From Flavobacterium sp. TR2 (GTDB lineage Bacteria; Bacteroidota; Bacteroidia; Flavobacteriales; Flavobacteriaceae): a stretch of 64,000 bases of DNA. Below the pieces are notes generated by a model, which did no database searches, was not told where the DNA came from, and worked only from the letters and a program-made list of their open reading frames with translations. Both the position numbers and the translations under genes were made by a program. Shown here piece after piece: positions 1-6,932 of the stretch (position 1 is the stretch's first letter; each line of letters opens with the position of its first letter). The stretch covers positions 1,612,001 through 1,676,000 of the forward strand of contig NZ_CP104307.1 of the NCBI RefSeq assembly GCF_025252405.1. The letters run 5' to 3'.

Positions 1-781
1 TTTGATGGTACAACTCTTCATCATCTATTTGAATACCGCTGAAGGTATCATTGAATACATCTCTTAATATCGAAGAAGCTCTGTTAAGCTCTCCTAATAC
101 TTTTGATGGATGATGAGCAGTTGGTAATTTTTTACACATTGCAGACCATCTGCCAAGCAGGTTCTGCAAATCTTTTTCTAATTCGGCTACGTTTTTGCCT
201 TCTGCTACTGTACGAACAATAACACCAAATCCTTTAGGTTTGATCGATAGAACAAGTTTTTTTAGACGATCCTTTTCTTTTTTGTCTTCTATTTTTTGAG
301 AAATAGAAACGCGATCAGAAAAAGGAACTAGAACGATAAATCTTCCGGCAAGAGAAAGCTCAGCGCTTATTCTTGGCCCTTTGGTTGATATAGGTTCTTT
401 AACTACTTGAACTAAGACAGATTGATTGGCACTTAAAATATCAGTAATGATGCCATCTTTGTCAATCTCTTTTTCAAACTGAAAGGTTTTTAGGGAGAAA
501 TCTTTTAATTTACCTGCGCTTACAAGTTTTATGAATTTCAGTTGAGAAGCTAGATTTGGACCCAAATCGTGATAATGTAAAAAGGCATCTTTTTCGAAAC
601 CTACATTTACAAAAGCAGCATTAAGTCCAGCAACTGGTTTTCTGATTTTGGCAATAAAAATATCGCCAACCTGAAAGTTGCTTTTTTCTTCTTCTTTGTG
701 TAATTCAATTAGTTTTCCATCTTTTAATAAGGCAAAATCTACTGCATCAGAACTAGATCTAATGATTAATTCTTTATTCAC
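1..781 (-). CDS. rng: Ribonuclease G (Rne/Rng family), N-terminal part, cut by window edge
   Basis: Reading back from the GTG at 781 gives 260 uninterrupted codons that run off the window. The protein starts VNKELIIRSS and continues with the RNase E/G-type S1 segment (GDIFIAKIRKPVAGLNAAFV, then EKDAFLHYHDLG). Further on come GPRISAELSLAGRFIVLVPF and VIVRTVAEGK, both typical of the RNase G catalytic core before the metal-binding aspartates, which lie outside the window. The family makes 5'-end-dependent endonucleolytic cuts in rRNA precursors and mRNA. It lies downstream of the HU and 30-residue basic protein genes on the same strand, but a terminator hairpin separates them. GTG is the start because a stop-free frame with family similarity begins exactly there. 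The gene is known to continue beyond the window because no stop codon is reached. Confidence 0.93.
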   Translation of the reverse strand, partial: MNKELIIRSSSDAVDFALLKDGKLIELHKEEEKSNFQVGDIFIAKIRKPVAGLNAAFVNVGFEKDAFLHYHDLGPNLASQLKFIKLVSAGKLKDFSLKTFQFEKEIDKDGIITDILSANQSVLVQVVKEPISTKGPRISAELSLAGRFIVLVPFSDRVSISQKIEDKKEKDRLKKLVLSIKPKGFGVIVRTVAEGKNVAELEKDLQNLLGRWSAMCKKLPTAHHPSKVLGELNRASSILRDVFNDTFSGIQIDDEELYHQ

Positions 782-840
782 ACTGTAAATTTTTATCCAG
801 ACTTTTAGTTTCAGGTTTTAAGCTCTAAGTTTCAAGTTTT

Positions 841-874
841 ACAACTCACAACTCATAACTTATAACTCATAACT
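841..874. repeat. 7-bp tandem repeat (CAACTCA/TAACTCA)
   Basis: Four complete heptamers and a partial fifth follow each other: CAACTCA, CAACTCA, TAACTTA, TAACTCA, TAACT. The array sits in the 293-base spacer between the RNase G gene and the 30-residue basic protein gene. The rest of that spacer is AT-rich and includes TTCCAAATTCCAAT-like imperfect palindromes near 950-1030, probably repeat debris. No other gene was seen there. Confidence 0.7.
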
Positions 875-1060
875 GAATTGTAAGGATGGATTAAACAATA
901 TTTTTAACAGGTATTAACCCGGTTGGGAAAAGTTATATTTCAATTTTTAAATTCCAAATTCCAATCAAAATTGGCATTGAAGCCTTAATTTTTGGATTTT
1001 GGATTTTCTTTTTTGGAATTTTTGAAATTTCCCAAATTTCAATGAACGTTTAAAAAGAAA

Positions 1061-1082
1061 AAAGTAGTTTAAAACTACTTTT
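1061..1082 (-). terminator. Rho-independent terminator after the HU operon
   Basis: AAGTAGTTT at 1062-1070 pairs with AAACTACTT at 1072-1080. On the minus strand the hairpin is followed by a T-rich run. It overlaps the stop codon of the 30-residue basic protein gene, so it ends the HU/basic-protein transcript before RNase G. Confidence 0.7.
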
Positions 1083-1167
1083 TCTTTTTGTGGCGGTTAG
1101 CTCTCGCTCTTTTCTTACGTTTGTGAGTAGCTACCTTATGTCTCTTTCTTTTTTTACCACTTGGCAT
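1075..1167 (-). CDS. 30-residue very basic protein, candidate small ribosomal protein
   Basis: A short ORF reads MPSGKKRKRHKVATHKRKKR and then ten more residues, ARANRHKKKK, before TAG. About 21 of the 30 residues are Lys, Arg or His and there is no acidic residue. It starts 27 bases after the HU stop on the same strand and ends in a terminator, so it is very likely co-transcribed with HU. The composition is that of small ribosomal proteins, which thread basic tails into rRNA. I believe similar short proteins are conserved in Bacteroidota, and a small Bacteroidota-specific large-subunit protein (bL38) has been reported, but I cannot confirm from sequence alone that this is the same protein. 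A nucleic-acid-binding role is inferred from charge only. It is easily missed by ORF callers because of its length. Confidence 0.75.
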   Translation of the reverse strand: MPSGKKRKRHKVATHKRKKRARANRHKKKK

Positions 1168-1194
1168 ATTGTGTCAGATTTATGTTAATTAATA

Positions 1195-1485
1195 TTATTT
1201 TGCTTCGTTGTTAGTTTTAACTCCCTCTACAAAAACTTTTGCAGGTTTAAACGCAGGAATATTGTGTGCTGGAATTTTAATAGTAGTGTTTTTAGAAATG
1301 TTTCTTCCAGTCTTTTCAGCTCTAGTTTTAACGATAAAACTACCGAAACCTCTTAAGTATACATTGTCTCCAGTTTCTAAAGAAGTCTTAACTTCTTCCA
1401 TAAAAGTTTCTACTGTTGCTTGAACGTCTCCTTTTTCAAGACCTAGTTTCTCTGAAATCTTCGCTACGATATCTGCTTTCGTCAT
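1195..1485 (-). CDS. hup: HU-family DNA-binding protein
   Basis: The protein has 96 residues with the full HU/IHF fold. The N-terminal helices begin MTKADIVAKISEKLGLEKGD, the dimer sheet has the LRGFGSF motif near residue 45, and the beta arms end in IPAHNIPAFKPAKVFVEGVK. HU is a homodimeric nucleoid protein that bends DNA. One oddity is that the arm tip, normally RNPxTG with a DNA-intercalating proline, reads RNISKNT here, so the proline is missing. This may weaken sharp bending (inference). The gene is followed by the 30-residue basic protein gene and has its own divergent promoter facing mutY. Confidence 0.95.
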   Translation of the reverse strand: MTKADIVAKISEKLGLEKGDVQATVETFMEEVKTSLETGDNVYLRGFGSFIVKTRAEKTGRNISKNTTIKIPAHNIPAFKPAKVFVEGVKTNNEAK

Positions 1486-1534
1486 TTTCTTTCCTATTTT
1501 ATTTTATAAATGGTGTACTATTTTTTTGAGTTTG

Positions 1535-1542
1535 CAAATATA
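1535..1542 (-). promoter_or_regulatory. Bacteroidota -7 promoter element for HU
   Basis: The minus strand reads TATATTTG followed by C, a perfect TAnnTTTG element. A TTG lies 21 bases upstream as a fitting -33 box. The leader to the HU start would be roughly 45 bases. Confidence 0.75.
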
Positions 1543-1599
1543 GGAATTAAAAAAATAATTAATCAAGCTAATTCGTTAAATTTTAATTACATAAACATT

Positions 1600-1607
1600 T
1601 ACTTTTG
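1600..1607 (+). promoter_or_regulatory. -7 promoter element just upstream of mutY
   Basis: TACTTTTG matches TAnnTTTG. Its last three bases are the TTG at 1605 that a naive caller would take as the mutY start. The real start must be the ATG at 1626, giving a leader of only about 10-15 bases. No convincing -33 TTG is visible. Confidence 0.65.
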
Positions 1608-1625
1608 CAATCTAAGTATTTTGCA

Positions 1626-2672
1626 ATGGATTTTCATAACATATTGATAAAATGGTATTTACAGCACAGACGTGATTTGCCGTGGCGAAAAACGGCCGAT
1701 CCGTACCAAATTTGGCTCTCAGAAATTATGCTTCAGCAGACGAGAGTTGCGCAAGGAATGCCTTACTTTTTTTCATTTATAAAGGAATTTCCTACCGTAA
1801 AACATCTGGCTGACGCTTCAGAAGAGAAGGTTTTGAAGCTTTGGCAAGGATTAGGATATTATTCTCGTGCTCGAAATCTTCATAAAACGGCCCAATATAT
1901 AAGTAATGATTTAAACGGAGTTTTTCCAGATTCTTATAAAGAGCTTTTAAAACTTAAAGGAGTAGGAGAGTATACTGCTGCGGCAATAGCTTCTTTCTCT
2001 TATAATGAATCGGTTCCTGTTGTAGATGGAAATGTATTTCGGGTATTGGCTCGCTATTTTGATATTGAATCCGATATTGCACTTCCGGCAACTAAAAAAG
2101 AGTTTGCGGCTCTGGCGCAAGAATTAATGCCAAAAGACAATCCTGCTATCTTTAATCAGGCAATTATGGAATTTGGTGCGCTGCAGTGCGTCCCTAAAAG
2201 CCCTGATTGTTCGGTTTGTGTTTTTAATGCAAGCTGCGCCGCATTGCAAAAAGGAAAAGTTACTGCGCTTCCCGTGAAGTCTAAAAAGCTTAAAGTGACC
2301 AACCGATATTTTAATTATTTGATTTTGGAAGATGCTTTAGGAAACACATTAATCCAGAAAAGGACCCAAAAAGGAATCTGGCACAATTTATACGAGTTTC
2401 CGCTGCTGGAGACAGAATCGATTGTTGATTTTGATTTAGTTTCTAAAAAGGTTAGCGAAGAAATATTTCCAGAATACACTATTATAAGTATAGAAGATTG
2501 CAGCGAATCGACGATTATACATAAGCTTTCGCATCAGCACCTGCATATACAGTTCTGGAAAATCAAAGTGCAGGAGAAAATTGAAAACGGAATAGATTCC
2601 CAAAAATTAAAAACTTTTCCTTTTCCAATTGCAATATATAATTTTATAGAAAAGCAAGAAATAAATTGCTAA
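1626..2672 (+). CDS. mutY: A/G-specific adenine DNA glycosylase MutY
   Basis: This base-excision-repair enzyme removes adenine mispaired with 8-oxoguanine. The 348-residue protein has the catalytic glutamate in SEIMLQQT (E33), the helix-hairpin-helix LKGVGEYTAAAIASF near 110-124, and the catalytic aspartate in VVDGNV (D134). The 4Fe-4S loop has C188, C195, C198 and C204 in the exact C-x6-C-x2-C-x5-C spacing. A C-terminal NUDIX-like domain that reads 8-oxoG follows (about 225-345). I use ATG 1626 because the upstream in-frame TTG lies inside a promoter element. It is the first gene of the mutY-ssb-gldE-gldD group, an order also known from F. johnsoniae. Confidence 0.96.
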   Translation: MDFHNILIKWYLQHRRDLPWRKTADPYQIWLSEIMLQQTRVAQGMPYFFSFIKEFPTVKHLADASEEKVLKLWQGLGYYSRARNLHKTAQYISNDLNGVFPDSYKELLKLKGVGEYTAAAIASFSYNESVPVVDGNVFRVLARYFDIESDIALPATKKEFAALAQELMPKDNPAIFNQAIMEFGALQCVPKSPDCSVCVFNASCAALQKGKVTALPVKSKKLKVTNRYFNYLILEDALGNTLIQKRTQKGIWHNLYEFPLLETESIVDFDLVSKKVSEEIFPEYTIISIEDCSESTIIHKLSHQHLHIQFWKIKVQEKIENGIDSQKLKTFPFPIAIYNFIEKQEINC

Positions 2673-2679
2673 AAAAATG

Positions 2680-2687
2680 TATCTTTG
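2680..2687 (+). promoter_or_regulatory. -7 promoter element for ssb
   Basis: TATCTTTG matches TAnnTTTG and begins eight bases after the mutY stop. The TTG inside it (2685) is in frame with ssb but is part of the promoter, so ssb should start at ATG 2709. This suggests ssb is transcribed independently of mutY with a very short leader. Confidence 0.6.
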
Positions 2688-2708
2688 GGAGAAATACCAC
2701 CAAAAACT

Positions 2709-3149
2709 ATGAACGGAACATTAAATAAAGTGATGCTTATTGGCCATTTAGGCGATGATGTAAAAATGCATTATTTTGATGGAGGAAATTGCATCGGACG
2801 TTTTCAGCTGGCTACAAATGAAGTGTATATCAACAAAACGACCAATGAAAAGATAACCTCTACAGAATGGCATAATTTGGTTGTGCGTAATAAAGCCGCA
2901 GAGATTTGCGAAAAATATCTTTCTAAAGGAGACAAAATTTATGTCGAAGGAAGAATAAAATCTCGTCAGTGGCAGACTGAAGAAGGAACGACAAAATATA
3001 CTACAGAAATTCAGGTTACAGAGTTTACTTTTCTGACTACCAAAAAAGAAACTGCATATACAAAGCAGAACCAAGATGTAGAGTCGTCAAAAAATACTAA
3101 CTTTGATGCTACTAATGAAGGGCTTCCAATTAATGATCTGCCCTTCTGA
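2709..3149 (+). CDS. ssb: Single-stranded DNA-binding protein
   Basis: The 146-residue protein begins MNGTLNKVMLIGHLGDDVKM, the start of the SSB OB-fold, which runs to about residue 108 (SKGDKIYVEGRIKSRQW, then FTFLTTK). A flexible linker follows, and the acidic tip NDLPF matches the protein-interaction tail (DDIPF in E. coli). SSB coats single-stranded DNA in replication and repair as a tetramer. ATG 2709 is preferred over the TTG at 2685 because that codon is embedded in a TAnnTTTG promoter and homologues begin close to MNxxLNKV. It sits between mutY and gldE. Confidence 0.95.
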   Translation: MNGTLNKVMLIGHLGDDVKMHYFDGGNCIGRFQLATNEVYINKTTNEKITSTEWHNLVVRNKAAEICEKYLSKGDKIYVEGRIKSRQWQTEEGTTKYTTEIQVTEFTFLTTKKETAYTKQNQDVESSKNTNFDATNEGLPINDLPF

Positions 3150-3175
3150 GAGATGTTTAACTAATTTTATGCAAT

Positions 3176-4471
3176 TTGGACCCAGAGCCCAGTTTACTTT
3201 TTTCTACCAATCTTGACGCCAATCTAATTATTGGTTTCGTCGGAATATTTATTTTGTTATTTCTTTCAGCAATCGTTTCTGGTGCTGAAGTTGCCCTTTT
3301 TTCTTTATCGCAGCAAGATATCGATGAGACTTTAAACGATAATCTTGCAAAAGGTAAAATTATTTCAAACTTATTAGATAAGCCTAAAAAGCTTTTGGCA
3401 ACTTTATTGGTTGCAAATAATTTTTTTAACATTGGTGTCGTAATCCTATTTGCTTATATAGGACAGAATATTTTTGCCAATGTAGCTTCGCCAGCCTTTA
3501 AATTCACCCTAGAAGTAATTGTGGTTACTTTCCTGATTTTATTATTTGGCGAAGTGCTTCCTAAAGTTTATGCGAGCAGAAACAGCGTTCGTTTTGCTAA
3601 ACGGGTGGCATATCCGCTGGCATTTTTAGACAAAGTACTTTCTCCAATCAGTTTGCCAATGCGAGCCGTTACCCTATATTTGCAACACAAATTAGGCAAA
3701 CAAAAGAATAATTTTTCTATCAATCAGCTTTCGCAGGCTTTAGAATTGACAGATTCTGAAGGAACTTCGACAGAAGAACAAAAGATTTTGGAAGGAATTG
3801 TTTCTTTCGGAAATACCGATACAAAGCAAGTGATGAGTCCGAGAATTGATATTTTTGCATTGGAAATATCGGAGACATTCGCAGAGATTTATCCTAAAAT
3901 AATTGAAACAGGTTTTTCTAGAATCCCAGTTTATCGCGACAATATTGATCAGATTGAAGGCGTATTATTCGTAAAAGATTTATTGCCACATATTGATAAA
4001 GAAGAATTTGACTGGACAGCTTTAATCAGAGAAGCGTTTTTTGTCCCTGAAAATAAAAAGCTGGATAATCTGTTGAAGGATTTTCAGAGCTTAAAAAGCC
4101 ATCTTGCAATCGTGGTTGATGAATATGGCGGAACTTCAGGGTTGGTTTCTTTAGAAGATGTTATTGAGGAAATTGTCGGAGATATTAGTGATGAATTTGA
4201 TGATGAAAATCTGAACTTCTCGCAAATTGATGAAAATAATTTTCTTTTTGAAGGAAAAATAAACTTGAAAGATTTCTACAGAATTGTAGATGTTGACGAA
4301 GATGTTTTTGAAGCCCATAAAGGAGAAGCAGAAACATTGGCCGGATTCATTCTGGAGATTCTGGGTAATTTTCCTAAAAAAGATCAAAAAGTGCCTTTTG
4401 AAAACTGTATTTTCACCGTAGAAACAGTCGATAAAAAGCGTGTAAAACAAATAAAAGTAACTATAAATTAA
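3176..4471 (+). CDS. gldE: GldE, CNNM/HlyC-CorC-type membrane protein of the gliding cluster
   Basis: The 431-residue protein has an N-terminal CNNM transmembrane domain, with helices near 17-40, 85-105 and 115-135 and the motif FLSAIVSGAEVALFSLS. A CBS-pair region follows (about 205-330, including MSPRIDIF and VVDEYGGTSGLVSLEDVIEE), then a CorC_HlyC C-terminal domain. Family members act in divalent-cation export or sensing. In F. johnsoniae, GldE lies beside GldD and supports gliding, and is reported to compensate partly for GldD defects. The start is TTG 3176. No in-frame ATG exists before the first membrane helix, and the upstream ATG at 3169 is out of frame. The stop is one base from gldD, so the two are coupled. 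Confidence 0.93.
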   Translation: MDPEPSLLFSTNLDANLIIGFVGIFILLFLSAIVSGAEVALFSLSQQDIDETLNDNLAKGKIISNLLDKPKKLLATLLVANNFFNIGVVILFAYIGQNIFANVASPAFKFTLEVIVVTFLILLFGEVLPKVYASRNSVRFAKRVAYPLAFLDKVLSPISLPMRAVTLYLQHKLGKQKNNFSINQLSQALELTDSEGTSTEEQKILEGIVSFGNTDTKQVMSPRIDIFALEISETFAEIYPKIIETGFSRIPVYRDNIDQIEGVLFVKDLLPHIDKEEFDWTALIREAFFVPENKKLDNLLKDFQSLKSHLAIVVDEYGGTSGLVSLEDVIEEIVGDISDEFDDENLNFSQIDENNFLFEGKINLKDFYRIVDVDEDVFEAHKGEAETLAGFILEILGNFPKKDQKVPFENCIFTVETVDKKRVKQIKVTIN

Positions 4472-4472
4472 A

Positions 4473-5033
4473 ATGCTTAACAAAATACTTTCAATAACAG
4501 CAATTTTGCTTGCGCTAACGGTTATAAGCTGTAAAAATGATGTTCTGCCAAAACCGGCTAGTTTTCTGCGGTTAGATTATCCAGAAGCAAAATATGTGAA
4601 TTTTGAAAACACTTGTCCGTTCACTTTTCAAATGAACGAAGATGCCATTATAAAAGGAGAAAAAGAATGCGGTTTTGCCATCACGTATCCAAAGATGAAA
4701 GCGACCATTTATTTGACATATAAGCCAGTAAATGGCAATATTGACAAATTACTGCGCGATGCTCAAAAACTGACTTATGAGCACGTTATAAAAGCTGATG
4801 ATATTTTGGAACAGCCGTATTTAAATCCGCAGAAAAAGGTTTACGGAATGTTTTACCAGGTTGACGGAAACGCAGCAACAAATTCTCAGTTTTACGTTAC
4901 CGACAGCACAAAACACTTTTTAATTGGTTCGATGTACTTTTACGCAAAACCAAATTTTGATTCGATTATGCCTGCCGCAAGTTATGTTAAAAACGATATG
5001 CAGCGTTTGATGGAGACGTTGAAATGGAAGTAA
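4473..5033 (+). CDS. gldD: Gliding motility lipoprotein GldD
   Basis: This 186-residue lipoprotein has the signal MLNKILSITAILLALTVISC, with the lipobox cysteine at residue 20. The GldD-type body follows (PKPASFLRLDYPEAKYVNFE, and YYxQVDG-like segments such as GMFYQVDGNAATNSQFYVTD). GldD is needed for gliding and for stability of the GldJ/type IX secretion machinery in F. johnsoniae; its biochemical activity is unknown. It is translationally adjacent to gldE, with a one-base gap, and is followed by a strong terminator. It is the last gene of the cluster. Confidence 0.94.
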   Translation: MLNKILSITAILLALTVISCKNDVLPKPASFLRLDYPEAKYVNFENTCPFTFQMNEDAIIKGEKECGFAITYPKMKATIYLTYKPVNGNIDKLLRDAQKLTYEHVIKADDILEQPYLNPQKKVYGMFYQVDGNAATNSQFYVTDSTKHFLIGSMYFYAKPNFDSIMPAASYVKNDMQRLMETLKWK

Positions 5034-5034
5034 A

Positions 5035-5068
5035 AAAAAGGATTCAATTTTGAATCCTTTTTTTTCAT
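5035..5068 (+). terminator. Terminator after gldD
   Basis: GGATTCAA at 5040-5047 pairs with TTGAATCC at 5050-5057. The stem is extended by an A-run on the left and a T-run on the right. It begins directly at the gldD stop. Confidence 0.85.
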
Positions 5069-5083
5069 TTTATATTCGGGCTT

Positions 5084-5253
5084 CATTCCGTAGGAATGTC
5101 TCGTTGGTAGAAAAAAAACAGCCAGATATTTTGCGTTCCGTAGGAACGTTTGATATGCAGAATCGAAAAAAAATCTCAAAACCAGACATTCCTACGGAAC
5201 GTAAAAATCCATGATAATATAATTTTCCGCCAACGAAATGTTCCTACGGAACA
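5084..5253. repeat. Composite inverted repeat built on TTCCGTAGGAA palindromes
   Basis: Four short palindromes occur: CATTCCGTAGGAATG (5084-5098), CGTTCCGTAGGAACG (5134-5148), CATTCCTACGGAACG (5187-5201) and TGTTCCTACGGAACA (5239-5253). The first two face one way and the last two the other. The left half resembles the reverse complement of the right half, including the shared TCGTTGG next to the outer palindromes, so two about 65-bp units lie head to head. This looks like a dispersed REP/REPIN-type element. No gene is visible in this spacer. Confidence 0.75.
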
Positions 5254-5267
5254 AAGTAGAGTAAAAT

Positions 5268-5304
5268 AAAAATGGCTGTTTCTATTTTTGAAACAGCCAT
5301 TTTT
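5268..5304 (-). terminator. Bidirectional terminator after the HMA lipoprotein
   Basis: A 15-bp stem (AAAAATGGCTGTTTC at 5268-5282 with its complement at 5290-5304) ends in T-rich runs on both strands. It lies 20 bases past the stop of the minus-strand HMA gene. Confidence 0.85.
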
Positions 5305-5323
5305 ATTTCGTTGAATTTCGAAT

Positions 5324-5701
5324 TTAAGACTTAAAATTCGAAACTTTATATGTTTTTCCGTCTCCAGTTTCTTGAACCACTTTTGTTAAAGATTCTGAGT
5401 TTTGGATTGTTTTGTCAAAACTTACAGTTGCAGTTTTTTTATCAAAATCGACAGTTGCTTTTTCAACTCCGTCAAGGTTTGCCAATTCTTCTTCGATTGT
5501 TTTAGCGCATCCAACAGCGCAAGTCATTCCGTCAATTGTAAAACTCGCTGTTTGTAAATTTTCAGCAGCGATCGGTTTGTGTTCTTTTGGAGCGCTTTTT
5601 TCTGCGTTTACCACTTCAAGACTTTTGTCTTCTGCTTTTTTGCAGCCAACAAACACTAAACCGGCGATTGCTGCAGCGAATAAGATTTTTGAAATTTTCA
5701 T
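5324..5701 (-). CDS. Heavy-metal-associated (HMA) domain lipoprotein
   Basis: This 125-residue protein has a lipoprotein signal ending in VFVGC (C20), then a linker to about residue 50 and one HMA ferredoxin-like domain (about 51-120). The metal site reads GMTCAVGCAKTIEEEL, with C61 and C65 spaced C-x3-C rather than the usual C-x2-C. The rest of the fold is clear (LDGVEKATVDFDKKTATVSF). It probably binds Cu(I) or a similar soft metal in the periplasm as a chaperone or sensor; the metal is inferred. It stands alone between two repeat-rich spacers. A one-residue insertion in the binding loop is the main oddity. Confidence 0.88.
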   Translation of the reverse strand: MKISKILFAAAIAGLVFVGCKKAEDKSLEVVNAEKSAPKEHKPIAAENLQTASFTIDGMTCAVGCAKTIEEELANLDGVEKATVDFDKKTATVSFDKTIQNSESLTKVVQETGDGKTYKVSNFKS

Positions 5702-5802
5702 TATATATAAATTTAAAATTGCGAATTATATTGTTGCAAAATTAATAAAAAGAGAGAGGTCAGTTTGTAAAATAATTACAAATTTGCAGTAAAATGCGAT
5801 TT

Positions 5803-6669
5803 ATGGAAACAAAACAGTTAAAGTGGATTTACTTAACGATTCTTTCTCTTATTTGGGGAAGCTCTTTTATTTTGATAAAAAAAGGATTGGTTGGTTTAAC
5901 CGCTGTTCAAGTAGGATCGTTTCGAATTATTTTTGCTGCTTTGTTTTTGCTGATTGTAGGTTTTAATAGTTTGAAAAAGATTTCGCGACGCCAATGGAAA
6001 TTTGTTGCCATAACCTCTCTTTTTGGAACTTTCATGCCCGCGTATCTTTTTGCCATTGCAGAAACTCAGGTAAATAGCTCGATTGTAGCGATTTTAAATT
6101 CGCTAACGCCTTTAAATACATTGGTTTTAGGAATTATAGCATTTGGGATTCAGTTTCAAAAACGACAAGTTTTAGGTGTTTTTGTTGGACTCGTAGGCTG
6201 TTTGCTTTTGGTTTTAAGCGGAGATTCTTCGAGTGGAACTCAAAATTATTTATATGTGCTGCTGGTTGTAATCGCAACCCTTAGTTATGCTATAAACGTT
6301 AATCTGATTAAGAAATATTTGCACGATTTAAATTCAGTTAGCATTACAACAGGAAATTTTGCGGTTTTGCTTTTGCCTGCATTAATCATTTTAAGCACAA
6401 CCGATATTAGCCAGAAAATACATTTTGCAGAGACGCAGCATTCTATATTTTTTGTTGCTATTTTAGGTATTCTGGGAACTGGAATCGCCAACATTCTTTT
6501 TTTTAAACTGATTCAGATGTCATCGCCCGTTTTTGCAACATCTGTGACATATTTAATTCCGATTGTAGCATTCTTCTGGGGATTGCTAGACAATGAATTC
6601 CTCACGCCAATTCAGTCTGTTGGCGCTTTTATTATTTTGATTGGAGTTTATTTATCGGCTAAGAAGTAG
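5803..6669 (+). CDS. EamA/DMT-family transporter
   Basis: This 288-residue inner-membrane protein has ten predicted helices arranged as two EamA repeats (about 5-135 and 150-286). The first begins WIYLTILSLIWGSSFILIKKGL. Each repeat ends in the glycine-rich helix pattern (VFVGLVGCLLLVLSG; SVGAFIILIGVYLSAKK). DMT proteins export amino acids or other small metabolites; the substrate here cannot be told. The start is ATG 5803 (METKQLKW), nine bases after an alternative in-frame ATG at 5794. The shorter form places the first helix in the usual position. It is a single gene with no operon partner. Confidence 0.85.
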   Translation: METKQLKWIYLTILSLIWGSSFILIKKGLVGLTAVQVGSFRIIFAALFLLIVGFNSLKKISRRQWKFVAITSLFGTFMPAYLFAIAETQVNSSIVAILNSLTPLNTLVLGIIAFGIQFQKRQVLGVFVGLVGCLLLVLSGDSSSGTQNYLYVLLVVIATLSYAINVNLIKKYLHDLNSVSITTGNFAVLLLPALIILSTTDISQKIHFAETQHSIFFVAILGILGTGIANILFFKLIQMSSPVFATSVTYLIPIVAFFWGLLDNEFLTPIQSVGAFIILIGVYLSAKK

Positions 6670-6735
6670 ATTTCAATGTGAAATGCTGCTTGTAAAAGGT
6701 AAAATGTAATTTGAAGCGTATGCCTTTTTGAATGA

Positions 6736-6795
6736 TCCCGAAACTTCGGGAGAAGGGCTTGCTAATTGGAATGGACTTCTCCCGAAGTTTCGGGA
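6736..6795. repeat. Perfect 20-bp inverted repeat, dispersed family member
   Basis: TCCCGAAACTTCGGGAGAAG (6736-6755) is exactly complementary to 6776-6795, with a 20-base loop. Downstream, GCTCAGCCTGACA (6798-6810) recurs almost unchanged after a similar CTTCTCCCGA...TCGGGAC block at 21543-21576. It lies in the spacer between the EamA gene and the M16 operon. Confidence 0.75.
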
Positions 6796-6825
6796 CCGCT
6801 CAGCCTGACAAAATAGAGTATAAAA

Positions 6826-6862
6826 AAAGCTTTGTCAAAGTTTGAAACTTTGACAAAGCTTT
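6826..6862 (-). terminator. Terminator downstream of the M16 operon
   Basis: An 18-bp stem, AAAGCTTTGTCAAAGTTT and its complement, has a one-base centre. On the minus strand it runs into TTTTTTT. It could also serve the EamA gene from the other side. Confidence 0.75.
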
Positions 6863-6892
6863 ATAGAGTCTCATTTTTTAAGACTGAGAGAG

Positions 6893-6932
6893 AACCTTTG
6901 TCTCTTTGAGCCTTTGCAACTTTGAACCTTTT
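6893..6932. repeat. 8-bp tandem repeat, AACCTTTG type
   Basis: Five octamers in phase: AACCTTTG, TCTCTTTG, AGCCTTTG, CAACTTTG, AACCTTTT. The array touches the stop codon of the M16 gene. Related period-8 arrays occur near 63497-63528 and 63717-63764. Confidence 0.7.

Noticed and set aside
841..874. CRISPR-like or iteron origin
   Set aside because: The unit is 7 bp, perfect tandem, without DnaA boxes or replication genes beside it.
1605..1625. TTG at 1605 as mutY start (and TTG 2685 as ssb start)
   Set aside because: Both TTG codons are the 3' end of TAnnTTTG promoter elements; the next in-frame ATG fits family N-termini.
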